In this document: one piece after another, positions 36,600 to 44,862 of the stretch | Layout: each line of letters starts with the position of its first letter | How positions within the stretch are numbered: position 1 is the stretch's first letter | Assembly: GCF_030499515.1 (NCBI RefSeq) | Contig: NZ_JASTWJ010000001.1 | Coordinates: 8,350,001-8,414,000, forward strand | Direction of reading: 5' to 3' | Length of the DNA stretch: 64,000 nucleotides | Source of the DNA: Streptomyces sp. DT2A-34 | GTDB taxonomy: Bacteria; Actinomycetota; Actinomycetes; Streptomycetales; Streptomycetaceae | The notes under the pieces: generated by a model | Seen by the model: the letters and a program-made list of their open reading frames with translations, nothing else | Databases searched by the model: none | Told to the model about the DNA's origin: nothing | Position numbers and translations under genes: made by a program

Positions 36600-37832
36600 A
36601 TGGCCGAAAACCCCGCCTACCCCGTAGGCCTCCGCCTCACCGGCCGCAAAGTGGTCGTCCTCGGCGGCGGCCAGGTCGCCCAGCGCCGCCTCCCGGCACT
36701 GATCGCGGCAGGCGCGGACATCCTCCTCGTATCCCCCGAAGCCACCCCGTCGGTCGAGGCCATGGCGGACGCAGGCGAGATCACCTGGGAACGGCGGCCC
36801 TACGCGGACGGCGACCTCGCCGACGCCTGGTACGCCCTGATCGCCACCGGCGACAAGGAAGCGAACACCCGGGCCTCCGCCGAAGCGGAACGCCACCGCG
36901 TCTGGTGTGTCCGCTCCGACGACGCCGACGCCGCCACCGCCTGGACCCCGGCCACCGGCCACAGCGAGGGCGTCACGGTCGCCGTCCTCACCACCAGCGC
37001 CCGCGGCCGCGACCCCCGCCACACCGCCGCCATCCGCGACGCTGTCGTCGAGGGTCTGCGCGACGGCACCCTCGTCGCCCCCCACCACCGCACCCGTACC
37101 CCGGGCGTCGCCCTGGTCGGCGGCGGCCCGGGCGATCCGGACCTGATCACCGTCCGCGGCCGCCGCCTCCTCGCCGAGGCCGACGTCGTCATCGCCGACC
37201 GCCTGGGCCCGCGCGACCTCCTCGCCGAACTCCCGCCCCACGTCGAGGTGATCGACGCGGCGAAGATCCCGTACGGCCGTTTCATGGCCCAGGAGGCCAT
37301 CAACAACGCCCTGATCGAGCACGCCAAGCAGGGCAAGTCGGTCGTACGGCTGAAGGGCGGCGACCCGTACGTCTTCGGGCGCGGCATGGAGGAACTGCAA
37401 GCACTCGCCGAAGCCGGCATCCCCTGCACGGTGGTCCCCGGCATCTCCAGCTCGATCTCGGTGCCGGGCGCGGCAGGCATCCCGGTCACCCATCGCGGCG
37501 TCGCGCACGAGTTCACGGTGGTCAGCGGCCACGTGGCCCCCGACGACGAGCGCTCGCTCGTCGACTGGCCGTCGCTTGCCAAGCTGACCGGGACCCTCGT
37601 CATCCTCATGGGCGTCGACAAGATCGGCCGGATCGCCGAGACCCTCGTCGCACACGGCAAGTCCGCGGACACCCCCGTCGCCCTGATCCAGGAGGGCACG
37701 ACGGCCGCCCAGCGCCGCGTCGACGCGACCCTGGCGACGGTCGCGGAGACCGTACGGACCGAGGACGTGAAGCCCCCGGCGGTCATCGTCGTCGGCGAGG
37801 TCGTGAACGTAGGACCGAGCCCTTCCGCGTAA
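36600..37832 (+). CDS. cobA: Uroporphyrinogen-III C-methyltransferase / precorrin-2 dehydrogenase (CysG-like)
   Basis: 410 residues; AGAGGAG about 9 bp before the ATG. Residues 1-150 are the NAD-dependent precorrin-2 dehydrogenase/chelatase part (GRKVVVLGGGQVAQRRLPALI). Residues about 160-410 are the SUMT methylase (VGGGPGDPDLITVRG, VIADRL, VVRLKGGDPYVFGRGMEE, VVPGISS, PVTHRG). The enzyme makes precorrin-2, the branch point to siroheme and cobalamin. A CysG-type fusion in which the last chelatase step may or may not be active. It is near cobL and cobT but has its own leader. Confidence 0.92.
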   Translation: MAENPAYPVGLRLTGRKVVVLGGGQVAQRRLPALIAAGADILLVSPEATPSVEAMADAGEITWERRPYADGDLADAWYALIATGDKEANTRASAEAERHRVWCVRSDDADAATAWTPATGHSEGVTVAVLTTSARGRDPRHTAAIRDAVVEGLRDGTLVAPHHRTRTPGVALVGGGPGDPDLITVRGRRLLAEADVVIADRLGPRDLLAELPPHVEVIDAAKIPYGRFMAQEAINNALIEHAKQGKSVVRLKGGDPYVFGRGMEELQALAEAGIPCTVVPGISSSISVPGAAGIPVTHRGVAHEFTVVSGHVAPDDERSLVDWPSLAKLTGTLVILMGVDKIGRIAETLVAHGKSADTPVALIQEGTTAAQRRVDATLATVAETVRTEDVKPPAVIVVGEVVNVGPSPSA

Positions 37833-37895
37833 CCGCGGGTAACCCATCCGTTCCGAGCCGTTGGCACCGCACCCAGGACAAGGCAGTATCACCCT

Positions 37896-38714
37896 GTGGC
37901 CGATCTCATCACCGTCGAGGATCCCGACGACCCGCGCCTGCGCGACTACACGGGCCTGACCGACGTCGACCTGCGCCGCAAGCGCGAGCCGGCCGAGGGC
38001 CTGTTCATCGCCGAGGGCGAGAAGGTCATCAGACGGGCGAAGGAAGCCGGCTACGAGATGCGGTCCATGCTGCTCTCGGCGAAGTGGGTCGACGTCATGC
38101 GCGACGTCATCGACGAGCTCCCGGCCCCGGTGTACGCGGTCAGCCCGGACCTCGCCGAGCAGGTCACCGGCTACCACGTGCACCGCGGCGCGCTGGCCTC
38201 CATGCAGCGCAAGCCGTTGCCCACGGCGGCCGAGCTCCTGCAGACCGCCCGCCGGGTCGTGATCATGGAATCGGTGAACGACCACACCAACATCGGCGCC
38301 ATCTTCCGGTCGGCCGCAGCCCTAGGCATGGACGCGGTGCTCCTCTCCCCGGACTGCGCCGACCCGCTCTACCGCCGCAGCGTCAAGGTCTCCATGGGAG
38401 CGGTCTTCTCCGTGCCCTACGCCCGCCTGGACACCTGGCCCAAGGGCCTGGAGTCGGTCCGCGAGGCCGGTTTCACCCTCCTCGCCCTCACCCCCGACGA
38501 GAAGGCCAAGTCCCTGGACGAGGCCGCCCCGCACCGGATGGACCGGGTCGCGCTGATGCTGGGCGCCGAGGGCGACGGCCTGTCCACCCAGGCCCTGGTG
38601 GCCGCCGACGAATGGGTCCGCATCCCGATGTCCCACGGCGTCGACTCCCTCAACGTCGGCGCGGCGGCCGCGGTCGCCTTCTACGCGGTGGCCACGGGCC
38701 GCCCCCAGGTCTAG
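37896..38714 (+). CDS. SpoU/TrmH-family RNA 2'-O-methyltransferase
   Basis: 272 residues, GTG start. The N-terminal RNA-binding region (LRRKREPAEGLFIAEGEKVIRRA) is followed by a SPOUT domain with its three motifs: NDHTNIGAIFRSAAALG, MLGAEGDGLS, and IPMSHGVDSLNVGAAAAV, where the knot binds SAM. Target rRNA or tRNA position is unknown. 12 bp separate it from the NUDIX gene. Confidence 0.92.
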   Translation: MADLITVEDPDDPRLRDYTGLTDVDLRRKREPAEGLFIAEGEKVIRRAKEAGYEMRSMLLSAKWVDVMRDVIDELPAPVYAVSPDLAEQVTGYHVHRGALASMQRKPLPTAAELLQTARRVVIMESVNDHTNIGAIFRSAAALGMDAVLLSPDCADPLYRRSVKVSMGAVFSVPYARLDTWPKGLESVREAGFTLLALTPDEKAKSLDEAAPHRMDRVALMLGAEGDGLSTQALVAADEWVRIPMSHGVDSLNVGAAAAVAFYAVATGRPQV

Positions 38715-38725
38715 GCCGTACGGCG

Positions 38726-39118
38726 ATGGCGCGGCGCGAGGCCATCGTCGCGGTCCTGCTCCGCGCCGACCGCGTACTCGCCATCCGCCGCGGTCCCGCC
38801 GTGCCGCGCCCCGGCTACTGGCAACCCCTCAGCGGCAAGATCGAGGCAGGGGAGACCCAGCGGGAGGCCGTCGTCCGGGAAGTCCGTGAGGAGGTGGGCC
38901 TGACCGTCGTACCCCTGGCGAAGGTGTGGGAGTCGGAGACGGACGACGGCTCCTTCCGCCTCCACTGGTGGACGGCCCGGGCCGACACCGGCGACGTGGT
39001 CCCCGACCCGGGCGAGGTCGGCGAGGCCCGCTGGGTCACGCCCGAGGAGTTCCTGTCCCTGGACCCGGTATTCGACGGCGACCGGGAGTTCTTCGAACGG
39101 ATCCTGCCCGGCCTGTGA
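38726..39118 (+). CDS. NUDIX hydrolase
   Basis: 130 residues. The NUDIX box GX5EX7REUXEEXGU is complete (GKIEAGETQREAVVREVREE, then VGL). Hydrolyses a nucleoside-diphosphate-X substrate, not identifiable from sequence. ATG 38726 is 12 bp after the methyltransferase stop, so the two are probably one transcript. A frame of 901 codons that includes it starts far upstream in another gene and is rejected. Confidence 0.9.
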   Translation: MARREAIVAVLLRADRVLAIRRGPAVPRPGYWQPLSGKIEAGETQREAVVREVREEVGLTVVPLAKVWESETDDGSFRLHWWTARADTGDVVPDPGEVGEARWVTPEEFLSLDPVFDGDREFFERILPGL

Positions 39119-39131
39119 CGGGGGACGGCCC

Positions 39132-40529
39132 CTACTCGGAGATGTCGAAGGTCGACTCGTACTGGTCGGACATCGAGTCCCCCTCCATCGGCTGGTAGCC
39201 CGACTCGACGTGCTCCTGCGGCTGCCGTACGACGTCCCCGTCGCCCCCGAGCCCGCGCTGCGGCCCTTGGCAGCCCTGGGCCGCCGCGATGCCGAGCGCC
39301 ACGAGCAGCGTCACCACGACGAACACGAACAGCCGCTGCCGCAGCAACTGCGGATTGGCGGGCCGCCGCCCCGTCCCCGTGTTCCGCGGCGCCGGACGGC
39401 CGGTGCCGCCGCGCGGCGTGGGCCTGCTGCCGTTGCCCGAACGCGGGTTGTTCCGTGCCCCCGGCACCGGACGGGCCCCGGACCTGGACGACGCGGTACC
39501 GCCATGCGCGCCGCCGCCGCTCGACGCACCCCCGTCGCGCGCGGGGCCGGGCACCCGCGAGGCGCCGGTGCCGCGCGCCGGGGGAGTGCCCTGGGGGCGT
39601 CGCTGGGCGCGCTGCGGCTCCGCATAGGTGTCGGCGAGCCGCCCGGTCGGCCGGTCCGTCTCCGCGCTGCGCTGCGCGGGCGGGCGTACGTCCGACAGCC
39701 CCTGAGCCTCCCGGGCCGCGATCTCCTTGAGCCGCAGCGACAGCTGGAGCGTGCTGGGCCGCTCCTCCGGGTCCTTCGCCAGACACGCCCGCACCAGCGG
39801 AGCCAGGGCGTCCGGTACGCCGTACAGCTGTGCTTCCTCGTGTACGACGCGGTACAGCATCACCTCGGAACTGCCGTGCCCGAAGGGCGAGTCACCCATC
39901 GACGCGTAGGCGAGGGTGGCGCCGAGGGAGAAGACGTCCGTGGCCGGGGTGACGGCGGCGCCGCGCACCTGTTCCGGGGCGAGGAAGCCGGGGGAGCCGA
40001 CCGCCGTACCGACGTGCGTGAGGGTCGAGGCCCCCGTCGCCCACGCGATACCGAAGTCGATGATCCGCGGGCCCTTGGGGGAGAGGAGGATGTTGGAGGG
40101 CTTGAGATCCCGGTGCACGACCCCCGCCTCGTGGACGGCGACCAGCCCTTCGGACAGGGCGGCCCCGACGGCGGCGACCTCCGCCGCGCCGAGCGGGCCC
40201 TCGTCGGCGACCTTGTCGTGCAGAGAAGGGCCGGGCACGTACTGCGTGGCGAACCACGGCCGATCCGCTTCGAGGTCGGCGGCCACGAGCCGTGCCGTAC
40301 AGCCCCCGCGAATCCGCCGTGCCGCCGAGACCTCACGCGCGAACCGCGAGCGGAACTCCTGATCCTCCGCCAGGTCGGGCCGGATCACCTTCAGTGCGAC
40401 CCGCTGCCCCTTCTTGTCGGAGCCCAGGTAGACGACGCCCATGCCGCCCGCGCCGAGCCTTCTGTGAAGCCTGAACGAGCCGACGACGCGCGGGTCCTCG
40501 CGCCTCAGGCGCATCATCGCCATGTTCAT
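39132..40529 (-). CDS. Membrane-anchored Ser/Thr protein kinase
   Basis: 465 residues. Kinase domain about 15-275: GAGGMGVVY (Gly loop), VALKVIR (ATP Lys), HRDLKPSNIL (catalytic loop), DFGIAWA, GSPGFLAPEQ, and DVFSLGATLAYA. A long Pro/Gly/Arg/Ser-rich linker (about 285-395) leads to one membrane span (FVFVVVTLLVALGIAAA) and a short acidic tail outside the membrane, with no PASTA repeats. The start is set at ATG 40529; GTG 40559 and ATG 40523 are possible. Partner and targets unknown. Its 3' end converges on the NUDIX gene (13 bp). Confidence 0.92.
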   Translation of the reverse strand: MNMAMMRLRREDPRVVGSFRLHRRLGAGGMGVVYLGSDKKGQRVALKVIRPDLAEDQEFRSRFAREVSAARRIRGGCTARLVAADLEADRPWFATQYVPGPSLHDKVADEGPLGAAEVAAVGAALSEGLVAVHEAGVVHRDLKPSNILLSPKGPRIIDFGIAWATGASTLTHVGTAVGSPGFLAPEQVRGAAVTPATDVFSLGATLAYASMGDSPFGHGSSEVMLYRVVHEEAQLYGVPDALAPLVRACLAKDPEERPSTLQLSLRLKEIAAREAQGLSDVRPPAQRSAETDRPTGRLADTYAEPQRAQRRPQGTPPARGTGASRVPGPARDGGASSGGGAHGGTASSRSGARPVPGARNNPRSGNGSRPTPRGGTGRPAPRNTGTGRRPANPQLLRQRLFVFVVVTLLVALGIAAAQGCQGPQRGLGGDGDVVRQPQEHVESGYQPMEGDSMSDQYESTFDISE

Positions 40530-40725
40530 CCCCGCTGCCCGGTCCGTGTGACGAGCCACAGCTTACGTTTCCGTGGGCCGCCGTGCGCAGAGGCCGCGCC
40601 CTCTCGGGAGGATGGATTGTCAGTGGTGGGTGGGAGACGTGAAGGGTGGTCAGGGGGCTGGTGAGCAGGGCGACTTCGGCCCGATTCGTCCCCCAACCAC
40701 CCATCACAGAAGGGGGATTGAGCCC

Positions 40726-40997
40726 ATGAAGGGTGATCGCGTGGAGATAGTCGTGGACGCGGGGGACACGACGCGCACGTACGAGGTGGTGGCGAGCAGG
40801 GCGGGCCGCCGGGTGGAGACGGCGGTGCGTCGGGGTGTCGTGGAAGTGAGCGAAGTCACCCGGTGTGGGTCCCCCCGCGCCGTTTAGGCAGTGGGGGAGG
40901 GTCCGTGGTGCGTACGGCCCGCTTCATGGCGAACCGGGTCCTGGCGCTGGTCGAGCAGCCGGTGCCGCGTGAGGACAGCTCGGAGAAATCGGGGTAG
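40726..40997 (+). pseudogene. Small conserved-looking ORF split by a short GC-rich insertion
   Basis: The ORF at 40726-40887 (53 residues, MKGDRVEIVVDAGDTTRTYE; GGGGG upstream) ends in CGSPRAV. Just beyond, in another frame, 40905-40997 reads VVRTARFMANRVLALVEQ, then PVPREDSSEKSG. Between them lies about 44 bp with the GC-rich arms TCCCCCCGC / CAGTGGGGGAGGG. The two parts read like one protein of about 77 residues interrupted by a short repeat. Alternatively both are independent or the first is functional alone. Confidence 0.45.
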
Positions 40998-41232
40998 ACC
41001 GGGCGTCCCCTCGGGGAAGACCCCGAGACCTAGGACCTCGTCTCCACCCAGGGGAGTACTTCGCAGGTCATGGCTCATCCTCCGGGAGGCCCGGCAATCG
41101 GTACGAGGGCATGACGCCCGGGGGTGGCCCGGGCGCCTAGATTTGAAGTCAAGCGGCGGGTGCAGCACTCGTCCCCCGAGGTCAGACACCCGCCGCTGCC
41201 AACGACAACTGATACAGGTCAGGAGAGGGACC

Positions 41233-41430
41233 ATGGCCCACACGGCACCGCGGACACTGATCCGCACGCAGGAGCGCACAGCGCTGCGCCCCCGCCGTCA
41301 GGGCCGCCGCCACCCCCTGGTGGCGACGCTCATGGCCCTTCCCCTGGCGGCCCTCCTCCTCGTCGTCTTCGACGGCTGGGAGACGGTGGCCACACAGGCG
41401 TCGTCCGTGGGTGTGATGCTGGGGCGCTGA
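41233..41430 (+). CDS. Small single-span membrane protein
   Basis: 65 residues; AGGAGAGGG 3-10 bp before the ATG, a good ribosome-binding site. Basic N-terminal half (RTALRPRRQGRRH) and one hydrophobic span (LVATLMALPLAALLLVVF). No known motif. A strong terminator follows at 41518. Confidence 0.65.
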   Translation: MAHTAPRTLIRTQERTALRPRRQGRRHPLVATLMALPLAALLLVVFDGWETVATQASSVGVMLGR

Positions 41431-41517
41431 GCGGCGACCCCAGGCCCGGAAGAGCGGTCCGGGCGGGGACATCCATCCATGAAACCCCGTGGGGACGGGG
41501 GTGCGGCGGACGGCACA

Positions 41518-41558
41518 AATGCCGGCGCAGCTGGGGAGCTGCGCCGGCATTGCTTTTC
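41518..41558 (+). terminator. Rho-independent terminator
   Basis: AATGCCGGCGCAGCT and AGCTGCGCCGGCATT form a perfect 15-bp stem with a 4-nt loop, followed by GCTTTTC. Confidence 0.88.
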
Positions 41559-41690
41559 AGCCCCTCCGGCGTTTGAGGACGAGGCCCGTTCAGGGCCGAA
41601 GCGGGGTCTGGGGCGGCAGCCCCAGCGGGGTCGAAGGGGCGGAGCCCCTTCAGGATGGGACGGGTAGGGGCGGCGGGGGCGAATTCTCAC
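41556..41690. repeat. Streptomyces-type interspersed repeat in a 361-bp gap
   Basis: The gap 41431-41791 holds the terminator and then a segment starting CAGCCCCTCCGGCGTTTGAG and ending GGGTAGGGGCGGCGGGGGCG, with internal stems (GGCCCGTTCAGGGCC, GGGGCTGCC/GGGGCGGCAGCCCC, AAGGGGC/GCCCCTT). Sequences of this kind recur between genes in many Streptomyces genomes. No protein is evident. Confidence 0.6.
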
Positions 41691-41791
41691 GTCTGGGCGC
41701 AGCCCACCCCGACCGACTCCGGTCATCCGGCCGAGCCGACCCGTCACCCCGCGTACCCTCGGCCCAGATCCTCCGCACCCAAGGGACCCCA

Positions 41792-42718
41792 GTGACCCCC
41801 AGCCCCCTCCTGCCCGGCCTCACCGCACAAGCCGAAGCCGCGGCCCACTCCCGCACATCCGCCTGTCCCTGCGGAGCAACCGTCACCCTCGCCGACCGCC
41901 CCGACGCCACCGTCGTCCGGCACGCCGACACCGTCGCCAAGGCCCACGCCCCGGACCTCACCCCGAGCGACCTGACCCCCCGCCTCACAGCCGCCACGCA
42001 CCTCCCCGGCCTCCTCCTTCCCCCGCTCGGCTCCACGCCCGTCGACCTGCACGGCCGACTCGTGACCTTCTGGCCGTACGGCCTCCCTGTAGACCCGGGA
42101 GATCCCGACGCGGCCCCCTGGGAAGCGGCGGCAACCCTGCTCGCCCGCCTCCATCGAACCCCCGCCCCCACGCCCCTGCCCGCCATGCGCGGCCCCGCCA
42201 AGGCCGCCCTCGCCGTATCCCGCCTCCGCGCGGCCACCGGCACAGAGCTGACACCCGGCACCATCGCCGTGCTCCGCGCCTGGGACACCCTTCCCGCCTG
42301 GGCCCGCGCCGAGGCCGCGCAGCCCGACACCACCACCCTCTGCCACGGCGACCTCCACCTCGGCCAACTCGTCCGTCACCCGGCCCCGGACGGCCCTTGG
42401 CTGCTCATCGACGTCGACGACCTCGGCGTGGGCGTGCCGGCCTGGGATCTGGGGCGGCCGGCCGCCTGGTACGCCTGTGGGCTGCTGCCGCCCGACGAAT
42501 GGGACCGCTTCCTCACCGCGTACCGCACCGCCGGCGGTCCCGCCGTCCCCGCCCACGGCGACGCCTGGCCCGCACTGGACGTCCCGGCCCGCGCCCTCAC
42601 CGTGCAGACCGCCGCCCGGGCGATCACCAAGTCCCTGGCCGAGGGCCGTCTCCTGGACGAGGTCGAGCAGGCCCTCGTCGACGCCTGCGACCGAATGGCC
42701 TCGCTCCCCCTGAGTTGA
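41792..42718 (+). CDS. Aminoglycoside-phosphotransferase-family (kinase-fold) protein
   Basis: 308 residues, GTG start with AAGGGA 6-10 bp upstream. APH catalytic loop CHGDLHLGQLV (Asp and His of HGDxHxxN, here with Gln in place of Asn) and metal-binding LIDVDDLGVGVPAWDLGRP. The N-terminal lobe is divergent. Such proteins phosphorylate small molecules such as sugars, choline or antibiotics; nothing links this one to resistance. It is 100 bp upstream of the zinc-ribbon gene. Confidence 0.82.
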   Translation: MTPSPLLPGLTAQAEAAAHSRTSACPCGATVTLADRPDATVVRHADTVAKAHAPDLTPSDLTPRLTAATHLPGLLLPPLGSTPVDLHGRLVTFWPYGLPVDPGDPDAAPWEAAATLLARLHRTPAPTPLPAMRGPAKAALAVSRLRAATGTELTPGTIAVLRAWDTLPAWARAEAAQPDTTTLCHGDLHLGQLVRHPAPDGPWLLIDVDDLGVGVPAWDLGRPAAWYACGLLPPDEWDRFLTAYRTAGGPAVPAHGDAWPALDVPARALTVQTAARAITKSLAEGRLLDEVEQALVDACDRMASLPLS

Positions 42719-42818
42719 CCCGGGGATACGCAAAGTAGGGTGCAACCGACCGCAGCCGGACAGAGTCTGTCCTGGCGATACGCGAAGCAGGACCGACCGG
42801 CGAGGAGTTGACCCGACC

Positions 42819-43121
42819 ATGCAGTGTCCGAAGTGCCATGCGCCGATGCACACGTACAACCGAAACGGCGTCCAGATCGAGCAGTGCAGCGGCTGCCGCG
42901 GGATCTTTCTCGACTACGGCGAGCTGGAGTCGCTGACGCGCCTGGAGTCCCAGTGGTCCCAGCCGGCCCCACCGCCTCCGGCCGCCCCACAGGCCTATCC
43001 GGCCGCCCCGCAGGCCCCCGCGTGGGGCGCCCCGCACGGTGGGCACCACGGCGGGCATCACGGCGGTCACTACGGCCACAAGCGTCAGAAGAGCTTCGGC
43101 CACATGCTGTTCTCCAGCTGA
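42819..43121 (+). CDS. TFIIB-type zinc-ribbon protein with His-rich tail
   Basis: 100 residues. MQCPKCHAPM and EQCSGCRGIFLDYGELESL form the zinc ribbon of the small zf-TFIIB family. A Pro/Ala linker follows, then a tail with GGHHGGHHGGHYGHKR that could bind metal, ending KSFGHMLFSS. Function unknown. GAGGAG lies about 12 bp before the ATG. A perfect hairpin terminates it at 43140. Confidence 0.88.
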   Translation: MQCPKCHAPMHTYNRNGVQIEQCSGCRGIFLDYGELESLTRLESQWSQPAPPPPAAPQAYPAAPQAPAWGAPHGGHHGGHHGGHYGHKRQKSFGHMLFSS

Positions 43122-43139
43122 GCCGCACCGAGCCGCAAA

Positions 43140-43168
43140 GAAGCCCCCGGTCATCGACCGGGGGCTTC
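43140..43168. terminator. Bidirectional hairpin between zinc-ribbon gene and tRNA cluster
   Basis: GAAGCCCCCGGTC and GACCGGGGGCTTC, perfect 13-bp stem with 3-nt loop. It serves the plus-strand gene and the minus-strand tRNAs. Confidence 0.85.
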
Positions 43169-43174
43169 GGAGTG

Positions 43175-43246
43175 TGGACGATACTGGGATTGAACCAGTG
43201 ACCTCTTCCGTGTCAGGGAAGCGCTCTCCCGCTGAGCTAATCGTCC
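43175..43246 (-). tRNA. tRNA-Val (GAC), copy 1
   Basis: 72 nt. The minus strand folds as a cloverleaf: acceptor GGACGAT/ATCGTCC, D-arm AGCTCAGCGGGAGAGC, anticodon loop CTGACAC (GAC), T-loop GGTTCAATCCC, discriminator A. CCA is not encoded. Confidence 0.95.
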
Positions 43247-43292
43247 TCGGGACCGTGATCGACCATCCATCCGAAGATCACGAGCTACTGCG

Positions 43293-43364
43293 TGCGCGAT
43301 ACTGGGATTGAACCAGTGACCTCTTCCGTGTCAGGGAAGCGCTCTCCCGCTGAGCTAATCGCGC
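43293..43364 (-). tRNA. tRNA-Val (GAC), copy 2
   Basis: 72 nt. Same body as copy 1 but with acceptor stem GCGCGAT/ATCGCGC, a compensated change on both sides of the stem. Confidence 0.95.
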
Positions 43365-43382
43365 GGGGATCCGAAGATCCAG

Positions 43383-43454
43383 TGGACGATACTGGGATTG
43401 AACCAGTGACCTCTTCCGTGTCAGGGAAGCGCTCTCCCGCTGAGCTAATCGTCC
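43383..43454 (-). tRNA. tRNA-Val (GAC), copy 3
   Basis: 72 nt, identical to copy 1 (acceptor GGACGAT/ATCGTCC, anticodon GAC). Confidence 0.95.
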
Positions 43455-43455
43455 T

Positions 43456-43529
43456 TGGAGGTGGAGACGGGATTTGAACCCGTGTAGACGGCTTTGCAGG
43501 CCGTTGCCTCGCCTCTCGGCCACTCCACC
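43456..43529 (-). tRNA. tRNA-Cys (GCA)
   Basis: Acceptor GGTGGAG/CTCCACC, anticodon loop CTGCAAA (GCA), T-loop GGTTCAAATCC, discriminator T. Positions 43456-43458 supply an encoded CCA, unlike the neighbouring tRNAs. Confidence 0.93.
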
Positions 43530-43568
43530 AGGAGTGCAGGGGTTCGGGAAGATCCCCTTGTTCCTTCG

Positions 43569-43641
43569 AGCGGACGACGAGGTTCGAACTCGCGACCTCA
43601 ACCTTGGCAAGGTTGCGCTCTACCAACTGAGCTACGTCCGC
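43569..43641 (-). tRNA. tRNA-Gly (GCC)
   Basis: 73 nt. Acceptor GCGGACG/CGTCCGC, D-arm AGCTCAGTTGGTAGAGC, anticodon loop TTGCCAA (GCC), T-loop GAGTTCGAACCTC. First gene of the minus-strand cluster Gly-Cys-Val-Val-Val. Confidence 0.95.
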
Positions 43642-43682
43642 TTGTCGTTTCGGTCCGCTCCCGCGTCCCGGCGACGTGTTGA

Positions 43683-43710
43683 ACTCTAGCGGATTCCCCG
43701 GCCAGCACAA
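43683..43710 (-). promoter_or_regulatory. Promoter of the tRNA cluster
   Basis: Minus strand: TTGTGC (43710-43705), 16 bp, TAGAGT (43688-43683), about 42 bp before the tRNA-Gly 5' end. Fits a housekeeping sigma (HrdB-type) promoter. Confidence 0.5.
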
Positions 43711-43815
43711 AAACACGTTTGTGCAGCGTGCTGCGCCGCACCTGCTCAGGGGCCTGTCGAGGTCCCCCGAACATGGCCAGGCCACCCGCAGGTCACCCCC
43801 CATAGACTCGACTGC

Positions 43816-44862
43816 GTGCTCGACCTCCCTCCTCTCGCTCGCTTCGGCGACCGCGTCGCCAGCGGCCTCCTCGATGTCACCAGCGACCCGGCGGCCCTGG
43901 ACTCCCGTGGTTTCTGGGCCGTCTGCGCCGACTTCGAGGGCGGTCTGACCTGCGCCCGCTTCCGGGACCTGCGAGAGGAGCCCGTGCCCGCCCCGGTGCC
44001 GGGGGAGTGGCAGGGCCCGGCGGCCGGTGACTGGACGTCTTCCCTTGATCGCGCCGCGTACACGGCGGGCGTGCGGCGGATACGCGAGCACATCGCGGCC
44101 GGCGAGGTCTACCAGGCGAACCTCTGCCGCGTCCTGAGCGCGCCGATCGGTCGGGACGCCGACGTGGACGCCCTCACCGCCCTGCTCGCCCGCGGCAACC
44201 CGGCGCCGTACGCAGGAACGATCCGGCTGCCCGGGCACGGGGTGGAGATCGCCACCGCGTCGCCCGAGCTGTTCCTGCGCCGGGAGGGGCGGATCGTGGA
44301 GTCCGGGCCGATCAAGGGCACCGGGCGCACCGAGGCGGACCTTCTGGAGAAGGACTACGCCGAGAACGTCATGATCGTCGACCTCGTGCGCAACGACATC
44401 GGCCGTGTGTGCGGCACCGGGACCGTGACCGTCCCCGACCTGTGCGCCGTCGAGAAGCACCCTGGGCTTGTCCATCTGGTGTCCACTGTGCGCGGTGAGC
44501 TGCGCGCCGGTGCCGGCTGGCCCGAGCTGCTCGACGCCGCCTTCCCGCCCGGCTCGGTCACCGGTGCGCCCAAGTCGAGTGCGCTGCGGATCATCGACGC
44601 GTTGGAGACGGCGCCCCGCGGGCCGTACTGCGGCGGCGTCGGCTGGGTCGACGCCGACCGGGGCGTCGGCGAGCTCGCCGTCGGGATACGTACCTTCTGG
44701 ATCGACCGGGCCGCGGGGGCGCTGCGGTTCGGGACCGGTGCCGGGATCACCTGGGGTTCGGACCCGGAAGGCGAGTGGCGGGAGACCGAGCTGAAGGCGG
44801 CCCGGCTGCTCGCGGTAGCGTCGGGAGTGTACGAGGTGAGTGGAGAGGGACTGCGATCGTGA
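43816..44862 (+). CDS. pabB: Chorismate-binding enzyme, aminodeoxychorismate synthase component I type
   Basis: 348 residues. The chorismate-binding domain has EIATASPELFLRREG, GPIKGTGRT, DLVRNDIGRVC, GSVTGAPKSSALRII and the terminal FGTGAGITWGSDPEGEW. It adds ammonia to chorismate for p-aminobenzoate (folate). An amidase partner is not nearby. The adjacent class-IV aminotransferase fits PabC and supports PabB over anthranilate synthase. GTG 43816 lies 7 bp after TAGACT (43803-43808), so a leaderless message is likely. The stop overlaps the next gene (GTGA). Confidence 0.88.
   Translation: MLDLPPLARFGDRVASGLLDVTSDPAALDSRGFWAVCADFEGGLTCARFRDLREEPVPAPVPGEWQGPAAGDWTSSLDRAAYTAGVRRIREHIAAGEVYQANLCRVLSAPIGRDADVDALTALLARGNPAPYAGTIRLPGHGVEIATASPELFLRREGRIVESGPIKGTGRTEADLLEKDYAENVMIVDLVRNDIGRVCGTGTVTVPDLCAVEKHPGLVHLVSTVRGELRAGAGWPELLDAAFPPGSVTGAPKSSALRIIDALETAPRGPYCGGVGWVDADRGVGELAVGIRTFWIDRAAGALRFGTGAGITWGSDPEGEWRETELKAARLLAVASGVYEVSGEGLRS

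Noticed and set aside
36413..39118. Plus-strand ORF of 901 codons over the CysG-like and TrmH genes
   Set aside because: Only its last 130 codons are the NUDIX gene. The rest is an Arg/Pro-rich out-of-frame reading of two real genes.
43175..43641. tRNA cluster as integration site of an element
   Set aside because: No integrase nearby and no partial tRNA copies at a distance; all five tRNAs are complete.
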